From: Azospirillum rugosum
GTDB lineage: Bacteria > Pseudomonadota > Alphaproteobacteria > Azospirillales > Azospirillaceae
Length of the DNA stretch: 64,000 nucleotides
Direction: 5' to 3'
Assembly: GCF_017876155.1 (NCBI RefSeq)
Contig: NZ_JAGINP010000019.1
Coordinates: 1-64,000 of the forward strand
Part shown: positions 45,365-56,100 of the stretch, piece after piece
How positions within the stretch are numbered: the first letter of the stretch is position 1
Layout: every line of letters starts with the position of its first letter
Notes under the pieces: model-generated
Told to the model about the DNA's origin: nothing
The model's input: only the letters and a program-made list of their open reading frames with translations
Database searches by the model: none
Program-made: the position numbers and the translations under genes

Positions 45365-46405
45365 TCATCGGGGTGCGGGATCGGTCGTGTCGAACGTCAC
45401 CCCGACCTTGCCGACATGCCCACCCTGCGGCAGGCGGCGGATGGCTTCCGCAACCTCCTGGAACGGGTAGAGCTTTTCGTCCACGACCGGGCGCATCCTG
45501 TGCAGGTCGATCGCCCGCAGCATGTCTTCGAACAGGTCGCGGCTGCCCACGGTCACGCCCTGAAGGCGGATGTTCTGCGTCACCACATGCCCCAGGCCGA
45601 ACTCGGCCGCCGCACCGCCAAGGACGCCGATCAGGCTGATGGTGCCGCCGCCGCGCACGGCGCGCACGGACTGCGCCAGCGTGCCGGCGCCACCCACCTC
45701 CACCACATGGTCCGCACCGACGCCGTCGGTCAGCCGGCGGACCGTCCGCCCCCACTCCGGCTCCGCCCGGTAGTTGACGAGATGATCGGCGCCGAGCGTC
45801 CTGGCCCGTTCCAGCTTGGCGTCACTGGAGGACAGGGCGATCACCCGCGCCCCCTGCATCTTGGCGAATTGCAGGGCGAACAGCGAGACTCCGCCGGTTC
45901 CCTGCACCACCACCACGTCGCCGGCCTTCACCGGGTTCTGCGCGACCACGGCGCTCCAGGCCGTCACCCCCGCGCAGGGCAGCGCCGCCGCTTCCAGGTC
46001 GGTCAGGAAGCCGGGCACGCGCACCGCGGCGTCCTGCTCCACCGCCATGAACTCCTGCATCACGCCGTCGCGCGGGCCGCCGAGCTGCGACCGCCACCAG
46101 CCGTCCCGGAACGGCCCGCTGACCCAGTCCTGGAAGAAGGTCGGGCAGGCGCGGTCGCCGACCTTGAAGCGTGTCACCGCGGCGCCGACCGCCACCACCT
46201 CCCCGACCCCGTCGGACACCGGGACCAGCGGCAGTTCCCCGCTGCGGCCGCCATAGCCGCGCCGGACCAGGACGTGGTCGCGGTAGTTCAGCGTCGCCGC
46301 CTTCATGCGGAGCAGAATCTGCGTCGGTCCCGGCGCGGGCTCCGGACGCTGCGCTTCGACGATGTGGTCAACCGACCAGTCGTCGCGGATTTCCATGACA
46401 CGCAT
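45365..46405 (-). CDS. Zinc-type alcohol dehydrogenase / quinone oxidoreductase-like protein
   Basis: A 346-residue MDR-superfamily protein. GDGVGEVVAVG-like VSDGVGEVVAVGAAV and the cofactor loop VVQGTGGVSLFALQFAK are typical NAD(P)-dependent reductase motifs. The structural zinc Cys cluster of classical alcohol dehydrogenases is not visible, so it is nearer the quinone-oxidoreductase side. The ATG at 46405 follows GGAGGGG. Stands alone; substrate unknown. Confidence 0.88.
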   Translation of the reverse strand: MRVMEIRDDWSVDHIVEAQRPEPAPGPTQILLRMKAATLNYRDHVLVRRGYGGRSGELPLVPVSDGVGEVVAVGAAVTRFKVGDRACPTFFQDWVSGPFRDGWWRSQLGGPRDGVMQEFMAVEQDAAVRVPGFLTDLEAAALPCAGVTAWSAVVAQNPVKAGDVVVVQGTGGVSLFALQFAKMQGARVIALSSSDAKLERARTLGADHLVNYRAEPEWGRTVRRLTDGVGADHVVEVGGAGTLAQSVRAVRGGGTISLIGVLGGAAAEFGLGHVVTQNIRLQGVTVGSRDLFEDMLRAIDLHRMRPVVDEKLYPFQEVAEAIRRLPQGGHVGKVGVTFDTTDPAPR

Positions 46406-46640
46406 CGTTGCCCCTCCGTTCGGACCTTCGCCCCGCAACCCGTGGCCAGCAAGATATGGGCGGCGGCCCCGCGATCCCAACCGCATGATTCCGCCACCGA
46501 GGCGCCGTGTCTCAAATCTGCCTCTTGCTGGATCACAGGTTTCCGGGCCTCTTGTCGAAAGGAAACCGCCGGGGACAAGCCCCGAAGCGGCATCTGCGCA
46601 CAGCAGATGGAGGACAGGTAACGAGCATCACGAGGATGTC

Positions 46641-47225
46641 ATGCCCCGGAGCACACACAGCATTGCCGCGCTCATTGCCCTCATGGCGCTGGCGACTGCG
46701 TGCACCGATGTGAAGGAGAGCCTTCCATCCCGCACTGCTACGGAACAACTTCTCATCGCGAGCGCGGCCGACAGCGCGGCCAACCGCCTGAAACTCGACC
46801 TTCCCAACCAGCGGAAGGCCTTCGTCGACTCCAGCAACTTCGAGGGCACCGACGCGAAATACGCGGCGAGCGCCATCAAGGAGTCGCTCCTCCGCCAGGG
46901 AGTCCGCCTGACCGACGACAAGGGCGACGCCGACACGATCATCGAGATCAGGCTTGGCGCGCTGTCGGTGGACCAGAGCAAGACGGTGCTCGGGATTCCC
47001 TCCATCACCCTTCCCGGCACGATCACGCTGCCGGAGGCCTCGGTCTACAGTTCGACCGAGAACCAGGCGGTGGCGAAATTCTCCGCCTTCGCCTACGACC
47101 GCAAGTCCGGCGAGATGGTCGCGGCGTCCGAACCGGCCTATGGGCTGTCCGGGGAGCAGAGCTACCGGGCGATGTCCCTGTTCTCCTGGCGCACGTCCCC
47201 GCAATACGCGGAAGATCCGAAGTAA
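46641..47225 (+). CDS. Putative lipoprotein (DUF6655-like)
   Basis: A 194-residue protein with a lipoprotein signal ending in the lipobox LATAC (Cys about residue 21). The mature part has ATEQLLIASAADSAANRL and a repeat-free beta/alpha region; it resembles a family of uncharacterised bacterial lipoproteins, from memory DUF6655. GAGGA precedes the ATG. No operon partner. A role at the outer membrane is inferred only from the lipobox. Confidence 0.75.
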   Translation: MPRSTHSIAALIALMALATACTDVKESLPSRTATEQLLIASAADSAANRLKLDLPNQRKAFVDSSNFEGTDAKYAASAIKESLLRQGVRLTDDKGDADTIIEIRLGALSVDQSKTVLGIPSITLPGTITLPEASVYSSTENQAVAKFSAFAYDRKSGEMVAASEPAYGLSGEQSYRAMSLFSWRTSPQYAEDPK

Positions 47226-47411
47226 ACCCAGCGCTCTGCTGGCGCTGCTGTTCCGGCCGCACCGGCCGGGGGGAACAAAGCGGACGAGAACATGAACCGT
47301 CCCGGCGGGCCGCCCCTGCTCCGTGGTCCGTACCGCGGGGACGGAGGGGTTCCCGTTTCCCGAACAGTCGGGTTCGCCCAGGATGAAGGACGGACCCGAT
47401 GACGGGGAACT

Positions 47412-49349
47412 TTAAAGCTGCAGAACGGTGGTCGCCGTCCATGCCGCAGCCGGGAGCACATCCGGAGCAAGACCCAAGGCCGCTGAACAAGCCAGCGCGT
47501 GGCGCAGGCGCGGCTCCGCGACCTCGTCGCACTCGACGCCGAATTCCTCCTCCCAAAGCGCCAGGCTGTAGAGGCGCCATTGGCTGCGACGGTCGAGGCG
47601 GCCGTACCGGTCCGCCAAGCTCCTGCGGCTGCAGAAGCGCGCCAGCAGCGGCGAGCGCAGCACCGTGCCGGCCATCACCTCGGCGTGCCGCGACAGCCAG
47701 AGGGATTCCGGCGCCGCGAAGGCGATCTTGTTGCGCCGCCAGGCGATGTCGGCGGGCAAGACGTCGTCCATGGCCTTGCGCAGCACCCACTTGGTCCAGC
47801 CGTTCCTCATCTTGAGCCCGGGGTCGAGCGCGATGCCGCGCTCGACCAGCCGGTGATCGAGAAACGGCAAGCGGGTCTCGATGCCGAACGCCATCGCGTT
47901 CTTGTCCTCATAGCGCAGCAGCGCCGGCAGCCCCGTCTGGGTGACTTCCAGCACCTGCAGCGCGCGCAGGTCGAAACAGCCCCGTGCCAGCCGCCGCATC
48001 CAGTCGGGCATCGCCGGGCGAGCGGTCAGATGGCGGGCGCGCAGCAGGTACTGGCCGTAGCGCGCCAACGGCATGAGGTCGCGCGCCACGAGCCCCGCCA
48101 GGTGAAGCGGCCCGACGCGCGCGTTGTTGCGGGTCACCTGCTTCATCCAGGCAAGCGTCTGGAGCATGCCTTGCCGCTGCCACAGCGCCATGGCGCAGGC
48201 CGCGTAGTAGCGGTGGTAGCCGAGCAGGCTCTCGTCCGCCCCCTGCCCATCCAGCAGCACCACCATGCCCGCGCGCCGCGCCGCCTGCATGACCGCCGCC
48301 TGCATGCAGATGGACGGCGACGGAAACGGCTCCTCCTGGTGGCGGACGACGAGGGGCAGCAGTTCCGTGAGATCCTCGTAGGTCGGCTTCGTCTTGACCC
48401 AATCGAGCCCGCCGGCCCGCACCACCTCCGCGGCGTACGTCTCTTCGCTGTTGGATTCATCCTCGCTGATGGCGGTGATCGCGCCGAATGGCGACGCGCT
48501 GGCCGCGTGGTGCATCCGCGCGGCCAGCAGCGACACGCTGGAACTGTCTAGCCCGCCGCTCAGGCAGGTGCCGACGCGGACATCGGACCGCAGGCGCAGC
48601 CGGACCGCTTCCTCGAACAGCCGGCGGAAGCCCTCGACCGACTCGTCGTCCGTCGACCCGGCCACGCGCTGCGCAAGGTCGTAGTAGCAGCGCATCGACA
48701 GGGCGTCGGTCTTCAGGTCATAGGTCAGGCAATGCGCCGGCAGCAGGCTGTGCACGCCGTCGAAGAAGGTGTCCGCCGACTGCACCAGCGTACCGGTCAA
48801 CAGGAACTCCGAAACGATGGGCGCGTTGGCCCGGACCGCGCCGAGGAACGGCAGCAACTGGCGGATCTCCGAGCCGAAGGCGAAAGCGTCCTCGGTCCGC
48901 ACGTAATAGAAGGGCTTCTCGCCGAAACGGTCACGGGCCGCGAACACGATGTCGCGCTGGCGGTCATGAATGGCGAAGGACCACATGCCGTTGAGCCGCG
49001 ACAGGCATTCGGTTCCCCACTCCGCATAGGCCGCGAGCAGCACCTCGGTGTCCGTGCGGGAGCGGAAGCGGTGGCCAAGCGCCTCCAGTTCGGCGCGCAG
49101 CTCGAGGAAGTTGTAGATCTCGCCGTTGAAGGTGATCAGGCGGCATCCGTCGGCAGACGCCATCGGCTGATGGCCGGCCGCGGACAGGTCGAGGATGGCC
49201 AGCCGGCGGTGGCCGAGCGCCACCCGGCCGTCGACGTGGTGGCCTTCTCCGTCGGGGCCGCGATGGCGGACCGCGTCGGTCATGGCGCGGATGCGCGTCC
49301 TCAGGTCGAGCTTACCGTTCCGGGCGACAATGCCTGCAATTCCGCACAT
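47412..49349 (-). CDS. asnB: Asparagine synthetase (glutamine-hydrolysing)
   Basis: A 645-residue enzyme. MCGIAGIV places the glutaminase Cys at residue 2; RHRGPDGEG and FNGEIYNFLELR belong to the Ntn domain. The synthetase domain has the ATP loop LSGGLDSSS near residue 262. It makes Asn (or another amide) from Asp, ATP and Gln. The standalone position suggests it may serve a polysaccharide or peptide pathway, as many AsnB paralogues do, rather than general Asn supply. Nothing beside it confirms that. Confidence 0.93.
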   Translation of the reverse strand: MCGIAGIVARNGKLDLRTRIRAMTDAVRHRGPDGEGHHVDGRVALGHRRLAILDLSAAGHQPMASADGCRLITFNGEIYNFLELRAELEALGHRFRSRTDTEVLLAAYAEWGTECLSRLNGMWSFAIHDRQRDIVFAARDRFGEKPFYYVRTEDAFAFGSEIRQLLPFLGAVRANAPIVSEFLLTGTLVQSADTFFDGVHSLLPAHCLTYDLKTDALSMRCYYDLAQRVAGSTDDESVEGFRRLFEEAVRLRLRSDVRVGTCLSGGLDSSSVSLLAARMHHAASASPFGAITAISEDESNSEETYAAEVVRAGGLDWVKTKPTYEDLTELLPLVVRHQEEPFPSPSICMQAAVMQAARRAGMVVLLDGQGADESLLGYHRYYAACAMALWQRQGMLQTLAWMKQVTRNNARVGPLHLAGLVARDLMPLARYGQYLLRARHLTARPAMPDWMRRLARGCFDLRALQVLEVTQTGLPALLRYEDKNAMAFGIETRLPFLDHRLVERGIALDPGLKMRNGWTKWVLRKAMDDVLPADIAWRRNKIAFAAPESLWLSRHAEVMAGTVLRSPLLARFCSRRSLADRYGRLDRRSQWRLYSLALWEEEFGVECDEVAEPRLRHALACSAALGLAPDVLPAAAWTATTVLQL

Positions 49350-49825
49350 ACCGTGATCCTCCCGAATGGGCGGAACCGTCCGGAACAGGCCGGAGCAGGA
49401 AACCGCTGACCGTCGTTACGGCCTTTTTCTGCCATTCAACCATAGCCTCAAGAACCTCCCGATACGTGCGGAAGCACTGACACCGAAGTCGAAGAGTTTT
49501 GTTCTCCTTTGCGGCCATATCTGAAGGGCCGTCGCGCTCGGGGTAATCTCCCGCCATTGGTGTTGATCCGCCGGCGGGTCCGGTCACGCTGGGATGCAAA
49601 GAGCATTCAGCAGAAGAGGAACCTTCAAGCGTAGAGGACAGGCTGAGCGCCTGGGACAAAGAACCGGGCAGGCATGAAGCGAATCGGGGTCGGTTTCGGT
49701 CTGCCCGGCGGGACGGAGAGCCGGGTCACGGGCGGCTGGGGCGGCGTCGACATCGTGACGAGGCCGCGGCCGAAGGCATGCAACAACGCGCTGCCTCCGG
49801 CCGCTGCGTCGACGACGACGTTGCG
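49350..49825. other. Intergenic stretch, no gene recognised
   Basis: About 475 bases between asnB and the next minus-strand gene. Short open frames overlap the asnB start or lack ribosome sites; I see no hairpin terminator or known RNA. Confidence 0.4.
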
Positions 49826-50227
49826 TCAACCGAAGGTTAGTTGCAATTCACCTTCGCTGATCTCTGCTCCGTAGACACCATCGCTCATTGGATAAATTTG
49901 GTCCTGTGCGACGTTCAGCTCCTGAACCATCTGGTCGTAGGCGGCAGAGACTCTGTTGTCCGGATTGGTCCAGAGGGCGATCTGCCCAATGATCTTTATT
50001 TGCTCCGCCCCTGGGAACAGGGCGACGACCTGCTCAACCGCCTGGGCATCGAACAGGTCTTGGTTCTGATCGGAAATGGACAGGTGCACCCCACGGGCCT
50101 CGCCGTTGACGACGCCGAGAACGCCGATGCAGGAGGTGAACTGCGTAAACTGGATCCGTTGGGCAGTGCCGTATTCACGCTCGGAAATCGCCATTACGGC
50201 GTTCGTGGCTTGGATCGTATAGGGCAT
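49826..50227 (-). CDS. Hypothetical protein, possibly CheD-like fold
   Basis: A 133-residue soluble protein. The segment FTSCIGVLGVVNGEARGVHLSISD has a Ser-Cys followed by Gly-Val-His, an arrangement that recalls the Cys/His of CheD-type glutamine deamidases. The rest, with VEQVVALFPGAEQIKIIGQIALW, would suit the same alpha/beta fold. No chemotaxis genes are near. It is divergent from the flavoprotein/RHS unit across an AT-rich gap. The deamidase idea is weak. Confidence 0.55.
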   Translation of the reverse strand: MPYTIQATNAVMAISEREYGTAQRIQFTQFTSCIGVLGVVNGEARGVHLSISDQNQDLFDAQAVEQVVALFPGAEQIKIIGQIALWTNPDNRVSAAYDQMVQELNVAQDQIYPMSDGVYGAEISEGELQLTFG

Positions 50228-50706
50228 CTTAAGCTTCCTAATTTGTTTTGGCTCAGAATTATAGAGTCATCTGCGTCCGTCTGCAAGCTTATTCAAAATA
50301 CAATAATACAATAGTATGCAATGAACAGCGGTTTTACAAGCCGTCTCATCACCAAAGATACATGGTCTCTTAATGAAAAGTCAATCCGCATTATTGTATG
50401 GTTCCAGAATATGCCAAAGATATCGGAAATTTTGTCATGTTATCTGGTCTTAATGCGCCTTTATGCTTGATATGACGGCGCATAGTATGATGCAACGAAT
50501 TTAAACAGTCCTCATGTTCCGGGAAATACTAGACATACACTTGGTTCTGACGGTTGGTTCACTCACGATATCTGAAACTTCAACCACAAGACGGGCTGCC
50601 TGCAATGGTCGTTGTTTCTCGAACGAAATCCCCAGCCACGAGCATGCGTCTTCCACATTCTCCTAAACAGTTATATATCTAAAGGATATACCCGTAGGGA
50701 GAAGAC
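50228..50706. other. AT-rich intergenic island
   Basis: This 480-base stretch is far richer in A and T than the rest of the window (runs such as ACAATAATACAATAGTATG). No convincing gene is inside. It probably contains the promoters of the two divergent genes and hints at foreign origin or silencing by a nucleoid protein. GGGAGAAG at its end is the ribosome site of the flavoprotein. Confidence 0.6.
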
Positions 50707-52215
50707 ATGCTCAAGCCCGTTCAGCCCAGCCGCCGCACGTTCCTGGTCGGTGCCGGCCGGTTTGCCGCCGCCTCGGCGCTCGCCAGCGTCGTGCCGTTCC
50801 CCGCCGCTGCCGAGGCCACCGGCCATCGCGTCGAAGCTTCGGCGCTGAAGGATTTGGCCAAGGCGGTGCAGGGCGGCGTCGTGCTGCCCGACGACCCGTT
50901 CTTCGGCGATTACGCCCGGCCGAACAACCTGCGTTTCCGTACGCTGCCCACCGCGATCGCGCGCTGCGCCAGCGATCAGGACGTGCAGGCCTGCGTCGCC
51001 TGGGTGAGGAAGCACGGCGCCCGCTTCGCCGTGCGCAGCGGCGGGCACAACTACGCCGGCTTTTCCACCACCCCCGGCCTGCTGATCGACATGACGCCCA
51101 TGAGCAGCATCGCCGCCCTGCCCGGCGGGGACGGGCTGGTGAAGGTCGGCGGTGGCGCCCTCAACGGCATGGTCTATCAGGCGCTGGAACGGCTGAACCG
51201 GACCATCACCCACGGGCGCTGCACCACGGTGGGCGCGGCGGGCTTCCTGCTGGGCGGCGGCATCGGCTTCAACATGCGCATGTACGGCATGGGATCGGAC
51301 TTGCTGCAGGCCACGAGCATCGTCACGGCGGACGGCGCGCTGCACGCCGACATCCAGGACGGCGGCGCCGACCGCGACCTGTTCTGGGCCTGCCGCGGCG
51401 GCGCCGGCGGGAATTTCGGCATCAACACGTCCTTCACCCTGCGCACCTTCCCGGTGGAGACGGTCACATTCTTCGACATCACCTGGACCACGGACGTGGA
51501 CGAGGTGCTGTACACCCTGCTGACACGCCTTGCCGAGGCGCCGCCGGAATTCGGCAGCAAGATCAGCGTCACCAAGCCGCCGCGCGGCAGCGTCGGCCAG
51601 ACCCTCACCATCTCCCTCCTTGGACAGCTGCACAAATGCAGCACCACGGTGGAGGCCATCATCGGTCCCGTGCTGGAGAAGGCGTCGAAGAAGACGATCA
51701 GCCCGGACATGCCGTACTGGCCGGCGCAGGATCTGCTGAGCGAGTTCACCTACCCGTACTTCTATCAGGAGAAGTCCTCCTATATGAAGGCGGCGGCCAT
51801 CACGCCGGACGCCGTCGCCAACATGGTCCGGCTTGCCCGCCGCATGCCGGGCACCAGCATGGCCAATGCCTTCAAGTTCTTCCAGGTGGGCGGGCAGGTG
51901 AACGCCACACCGGCCGACGCCACCGCCTACGTCCACCGCGGCTACGACTGGCTGTTCTCGTCCGAAGTGAACTGGTGGGATCGCAAGGATCCCAGGACGC
52001 TGGTGGACGAGAACCTGGCGTGGCAGGAACGGTTCTACGCCGACGTCAACAAGGCCACCAAGGCGGTGGGCGCTTTCCAGAACTTCCCCGACCCCTCCCT
52101 GAAGGACTGGTCCACCGCCTATTACGGCGGCAACTACGCCAAGCTGCGGCGGGTGAAGACCGCCTACGACAAGACCGACCTGTTCACCTACCGGCAGGGC
52201 ATCAAGCCCCTGTAA
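50707..52215 (+). CDS. Tat-exported FAD oxidoreductase (berberine-bridge type, bicovalent flavin)
   Basis: A 502-residue protein with a twin-arginine signal (SRRTFLVGAGRF, cleavage near AAAEA). The FAD domain carries His114 in RSGGHNYAG and Cys172 in GRCTTVGAAG, the pair that holds flavin bicovalently in this family. The C-terminal BBE motif NYAKLRRVKTAYD is present. Such enzymes oxidise sugars, alkaloids or phenolics and release peroxide. It is followed by a small protein and a giant RHS protein on the same strand. Confidence 0.9.
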   Translation: MLKPVQPSRRTFLVGAGRFAAASALASVVPFPAAAEATGHRVEASALKDLAKAVQGGVVLPDDPFFGDYARPNNLRFRTLPTAIARCASDQDVQACVAWVRKHGARFAVRSGGHNYAGFSTTPGLLIDMTPMSSIAALPGGDGLVKVGGGALNGMVYQALERLNRTITHGRCTTVGAAGFLLGGGIGFNMRMYGMGSDLLQATSIVTADGALHADIQDGGADRDLFWACRGGAGGNFGINTSFTLRTFPVETVTFFDITWTTDVDEVLYTLLTRLAEAPPEFGSKISVTKPPRGSVGQTLTISLLGQLHKCSTTVEAIIGPVLEKASKKTISPDMPYWPAQDLLSEFTYPYFYQEKSSYMKAAAITPDAVANMVRLARRMPGTSMANAFKFFQVGGQVNATPADATAYVHRGYDWLFSSEVNWWDRKDPRTLVDENLAWQERFYADVNKATKAVGAFQNFPDPSLKDWSTAYYGGNYAKLRRVKTAYDKTDLFTYRQGIKPL

Positions 52216-52710
52216 GCAAACCGGGAAGCGATCCGGGCACAGGAGCCGCTCTGCTGCTGTGCCCGCCGGCCCTGCGAGCGCGACCATGCGAGCGCAACGT
52301 CTTGACGACGATGCGCTTGCGGCGGCTCCCCCTCCGTTCGGTTCCGGCCCCTCGCGTGGCGGCCCGACGCGCCCTGCCGGCTGCGCCGCCTCCGCCGTCA
52401 ATCATCCGACCACACCAGCGCCCGAAGAGTGTCCAGCCACGGCGTCAGGCGCCTCGGCTGACGTCCCCGCACGACCGCTTCTGCTGAGCAAGGCGGCGCC
52501 TGTGGGCGCGCATTTCTCCCCAGCCCGGCGCGCCCGCGTGTGCGCGGCAAAGTATTTGAGACACAGGCGACGGAACTGCATCCAAAACGCAGTTATCGCT
52601 GTGCTTTAATTGCTCTAGAATATTTTCTCGTGATTGGTGAAATGCCGACACGATGCAAAGTATTTTGCACTTTTTCTCACCCACTTACAAATTCCATTCT
52701 GGAGAACATC
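52216..52710. other. Gap between flavoprotein and small Ser/Thr protein
   Basis: About 495 bases. The second half (52560-52700) becomes AT-rich and ends in GGAGAACATC before the next start, so a promoter is likely there. No gene was recognised. Confidence 0.45.
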
Positions 52711-53082
52711 ATGTCGACCACGCAGAACGTTGTGCAAGTGAGCGCCGTGTTCAACGTCAACAACACCGCCTACAACACCAGCATGAACATCCCGACGACG
52801 TCGCCGAGCGCGTCGAATCCGTTCCTCTTCACCATCACGTCCGAGCCGACCGGCAGCGCTTCCTCGACCACCTCCACGACGTCCACCCCCGCGACGCCCA
52901 CGAACATCCTGACGGTCGCCGTGGGCGGTTCCGGTCTGGTCTATGTCTCGGTGGAGCCGCCGAACGATCTGATCACCAACGCCTTCGGCAGCGATGTCGT
53001 CCAGAACCTGAGCGTCGCCCTGGCGGAAGGCACCTACGACGCCACGAGCAACAGCTTCTCGAGCAGCAGCGCCTCGACCTAA
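52711..53082 (+). CDS. Ser/Thr-rich small protein preceding the RHS gene
   Basis: A 123-residue acidic protein, very rich in Ser, Thr and Asn, no Cys, no signal peptide and no membrane helix. It has a low-complexity middle (TGSASSTTSTTSTPATPT) between two possible beta-rich parts and a Ser-rich tail. GGAGAA precedes the ATG. Composition resembles the start of the RHS protein encoded 94 bases downstream, so it may be a partner, chaperone or co-secreted piece. No family recognised. Confidence 0.65.
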   Translation: MSTTQNVVQVSAVFNVNNTAYNTSMNIPTTSPSASNPFLFTITSEPTGSASSTTSTTSTPATPTNILTVAVGGSGLVYVSVEPPNDLITNAFGSDVVQNLSVALAEGTYDATSNSFSSSSAST

Positions 53083-53176
53083 GCCGGCTGCGGCGCCCCG
53101 GCTTGACGATCTCGCCGGGGCGTCCGCCGACAATCATGCCGCGGTATTTGAAACCACCCGCCAAAAGAGCCTGTCC

Positions 53177-56100
53177 ATGCAGATCGGTATCAGCGGAACC
53201 CTAGCGTTTTTTGAAGTATTCAGCAAACAGCTCAATACGCAAGCCAACTGTGATTTGGTCATCTCGAACGCGCATAGCCTGATCTATGCCGAGATGACAG
53301 ATGTCGACATTATCGCGTTGTTGAACGAAGCCTTCGGCCTGGGGCTGGAGGGGGCATCCTTGAACGTCATTTCGGCGGGCTTCTTCACGTTTTCGTCCAG
53401 CGACGGCGGCTCGGCGCAAGACACCCTGCAAAGCGTCTTTCCCCAGGCACCCGTGCCCACCTCCATCGCGATGATCACCACGCCGATGGCCGACACCACG
53501 GCCCTCTGGATGACGGTGGCGTTGACCGACACCGACGCCAACGACGGCTTGTTTTCAAGCATCGTCGATATCGGTGTTTCCAATGATACCCAAATATCGC
53601 TTTCCGCAACCTTCGCCCAAGGAACCAACGCAAGCGACGCCGTTCGACAGGCGACCTACACCATCGCCCTGGATGGCACGGTCACCGTGTTCGATACTTT
53701 TTCTTTTCAGGACATCGTCGTCAGCTACAGCCTCGGCAATTCAAAGCAGCTGGCGGTCAGCGGCACGCTTTCCGTGACCTTGTTCGGCAGCAGCTTCGAT
53801 TTCACCGGTGACATTGTATCAAACGGCGCCACGCAGGTTGTGACCGCCGACATCGCGGCGGCGGCGGACATCGACCTGACCTCTCTGTTCGGCGGGAACT
53901 TTCCCCACATTTCGTTTAGCGATATCGCCTTCAACGCATACTGCCCCTATGGGAACAACACGAACGCCGCCCAGTTCATGGTGCGGGGCAATTGTCAATT
54001 TGGCGACCTGCAGTTCACCGGGCTTTTGTACATGCAAGGCACGACGCCGGTGTTGGGCAGCGTCGTCTTCACCCAATCCACGTCCATCAGCACCCTGTTC
54101 GACCAGTGCATACCCGGTGCCTCCTGGCCCAGCGATCTGATCGACCTCACCCTGCTGGCCGGCTGCCAAGTCTATTACAACGACACCAACGGCCCCTTGA
54201 CCCTGACGCTGTCCAACGACGGAACCGCGCCGACTCTGTTGCCGGTCTCCTCCGGTGCGAACAGCGGTTCGGGGACCGGCACGGCCAATCAAGGCACGGC
54301 CAGCCAAGTCCCCGGCAGCCCGACGACGGTCACCTACGCCACCGGTTTCAACCTCGCCGCCTCGTTCGTCCTGACGCTGCTGGACGACATCAGCATTGAT
54401 GGCACCGTCGTCGTCAACGGCACTGGCGTCACCGCGTCCATCGACATCGCCGAGCCGATCGACATCTATGTCCTGTCGATCACCCAGCAGGGCAACCCCA
54501 GCGCCGGCCCCGTGCTGTCCTTCCAGACCAGCGGCTCCACCGGATCGATGAGCTTCAACGGCGCGCTGCTGTTCTTCCAGGAGTCCTTCGGCGTCAACGC
54601 GACCGTCACCGCCACCAGGGACACCAATCAGAAGCTGCTGATCACGACCACGCTGACCCCGGCCCAGGACTATGCGCCGCTGTTGAGCACGAACGACTCG
54701 CTGACCTTCAGCTACAGCGCCGACCAGGGTTTCCAAATTCAAAACTGGCCTTCGGTGTCGACGGTCGAAGACATCATCGATTTCCTCGATACGCTGAAGA
54801 ACCTGTCGAGTGCCAAGAGCAGCCTATGCGGCGCCCTTGCCGATTTCGTCTGCTCCGACCTGCTGGGGCAGAGTTGGGATCTGTCGCTCAGCTTCAGTTC
54901 CACGGCCGCCGACGGGCTGAGCCTCAACCTCACCATCACCTACGAACTTACATTCTCCGGCACGTCCTTCGCCACGGTCACGCTGCCGGACGCGATGGTG
55001 ATTTCCATCCCCACCAGCGTCAGCCTGGATCCGAGCAGTTCGAGCTATCTGTGGACGGTGATCGTCGAAGCCATGCAGGCGGCGGCGGAATCCTTCGTCC
55101 AGGCGCTGTTGAACAATCCGCAGGCGATCGCCCAGTTCCTGGTGCTGTTCGGCGGCAAGCAGGCCACGCAGTACGCCGCCACGCTGGCGTGCCAAGGGCT
55201 GATCGATGGGGCGACCGATGCCGCGGTCGCCGCGGGTGCCGACGCCGCGGGCGCGGCCCTCGGCACCGCCGCCGTTGGCGTCGCGGCGGTTGGAGCCGCC
55301 GTTCTCGGAGTCCTTTCCGGCCTGGGTGGCGGTGGCAGTGGCGGTGGCAGCAGCGGCGGCGGCAACAGCAGCGGCGGCAACAGCGGCAGTGGAGGGAACT
55401 CCGCGCCCCCGGCGCCGACCAATCTGGTCGCGACGGCCTCCGGGGCGACGGTCACGGCCACCTGGTGGCTCAGCAGCGGCGCCCAGAGCTACACGGCGAC
55501 CATCTCCGACCAGGCCGGAAATCCGCTGGCCAGCAGCAGCACGCTGAGCCACGACACCACGTCCTATTCGTTCGGCGTCCAGCCGGAGGCGCTTCCCGCC
55601 ACCTGCACCATCGCCGTCACCGCCAGCAATCCCAACGGGACCAGCCAGCCGGCGACCACCACGGTCACCTATCTGGCCGCCCCGGCGGGGCTGACCAGCC
55701 AGGCGGCCACCGCGACCGCCCCCGACGTTGCCATGACGGTCGGCTGGACCGCCGCTGCCAACGCCACCTCCTATGCCGTGACCGCCGCCGGCCCGGCGAC
55801 GGTCAGCCAAACCAGCGCCACGACCAGCGCCGTGCTGACGTTCGGCCCCGACGATCCGGCCGGCAGCTACTCCGTGACCGTCACCGCCACCGGCGGTGCC
55901 CAAACCGTTCAAAGTCCCGCGTCCAACGCGCTGACCCTGACCCGCCTTGCGGCGCCGACCGGGCTGACCAGCCAGGCGGCGAACGCCGGCGCGCCCAACA
56001 CCGGGGTTCAGATCGGCTGGGCCGCGGTCACGGACGCCACGTCCTATGCGATCACCGCCTCGGGCCCGGCGATCATCAGCCAGACCAGCACGACCACCAG

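Noticed and set aside
47412-49349. asnB considered as a lasso-peptide cyclase linked to the peptide cluster
   Set aside because: It has an intact glutaminase domain with Cys2, and there is no lasso precursor or B1/B2 protease next to it.
49312-49659. 115-codon minus-strand open frame across the asnB start
   Set aside because: It overlaps the firmly placed asnB start in another frame and has no domain or ribosome site.
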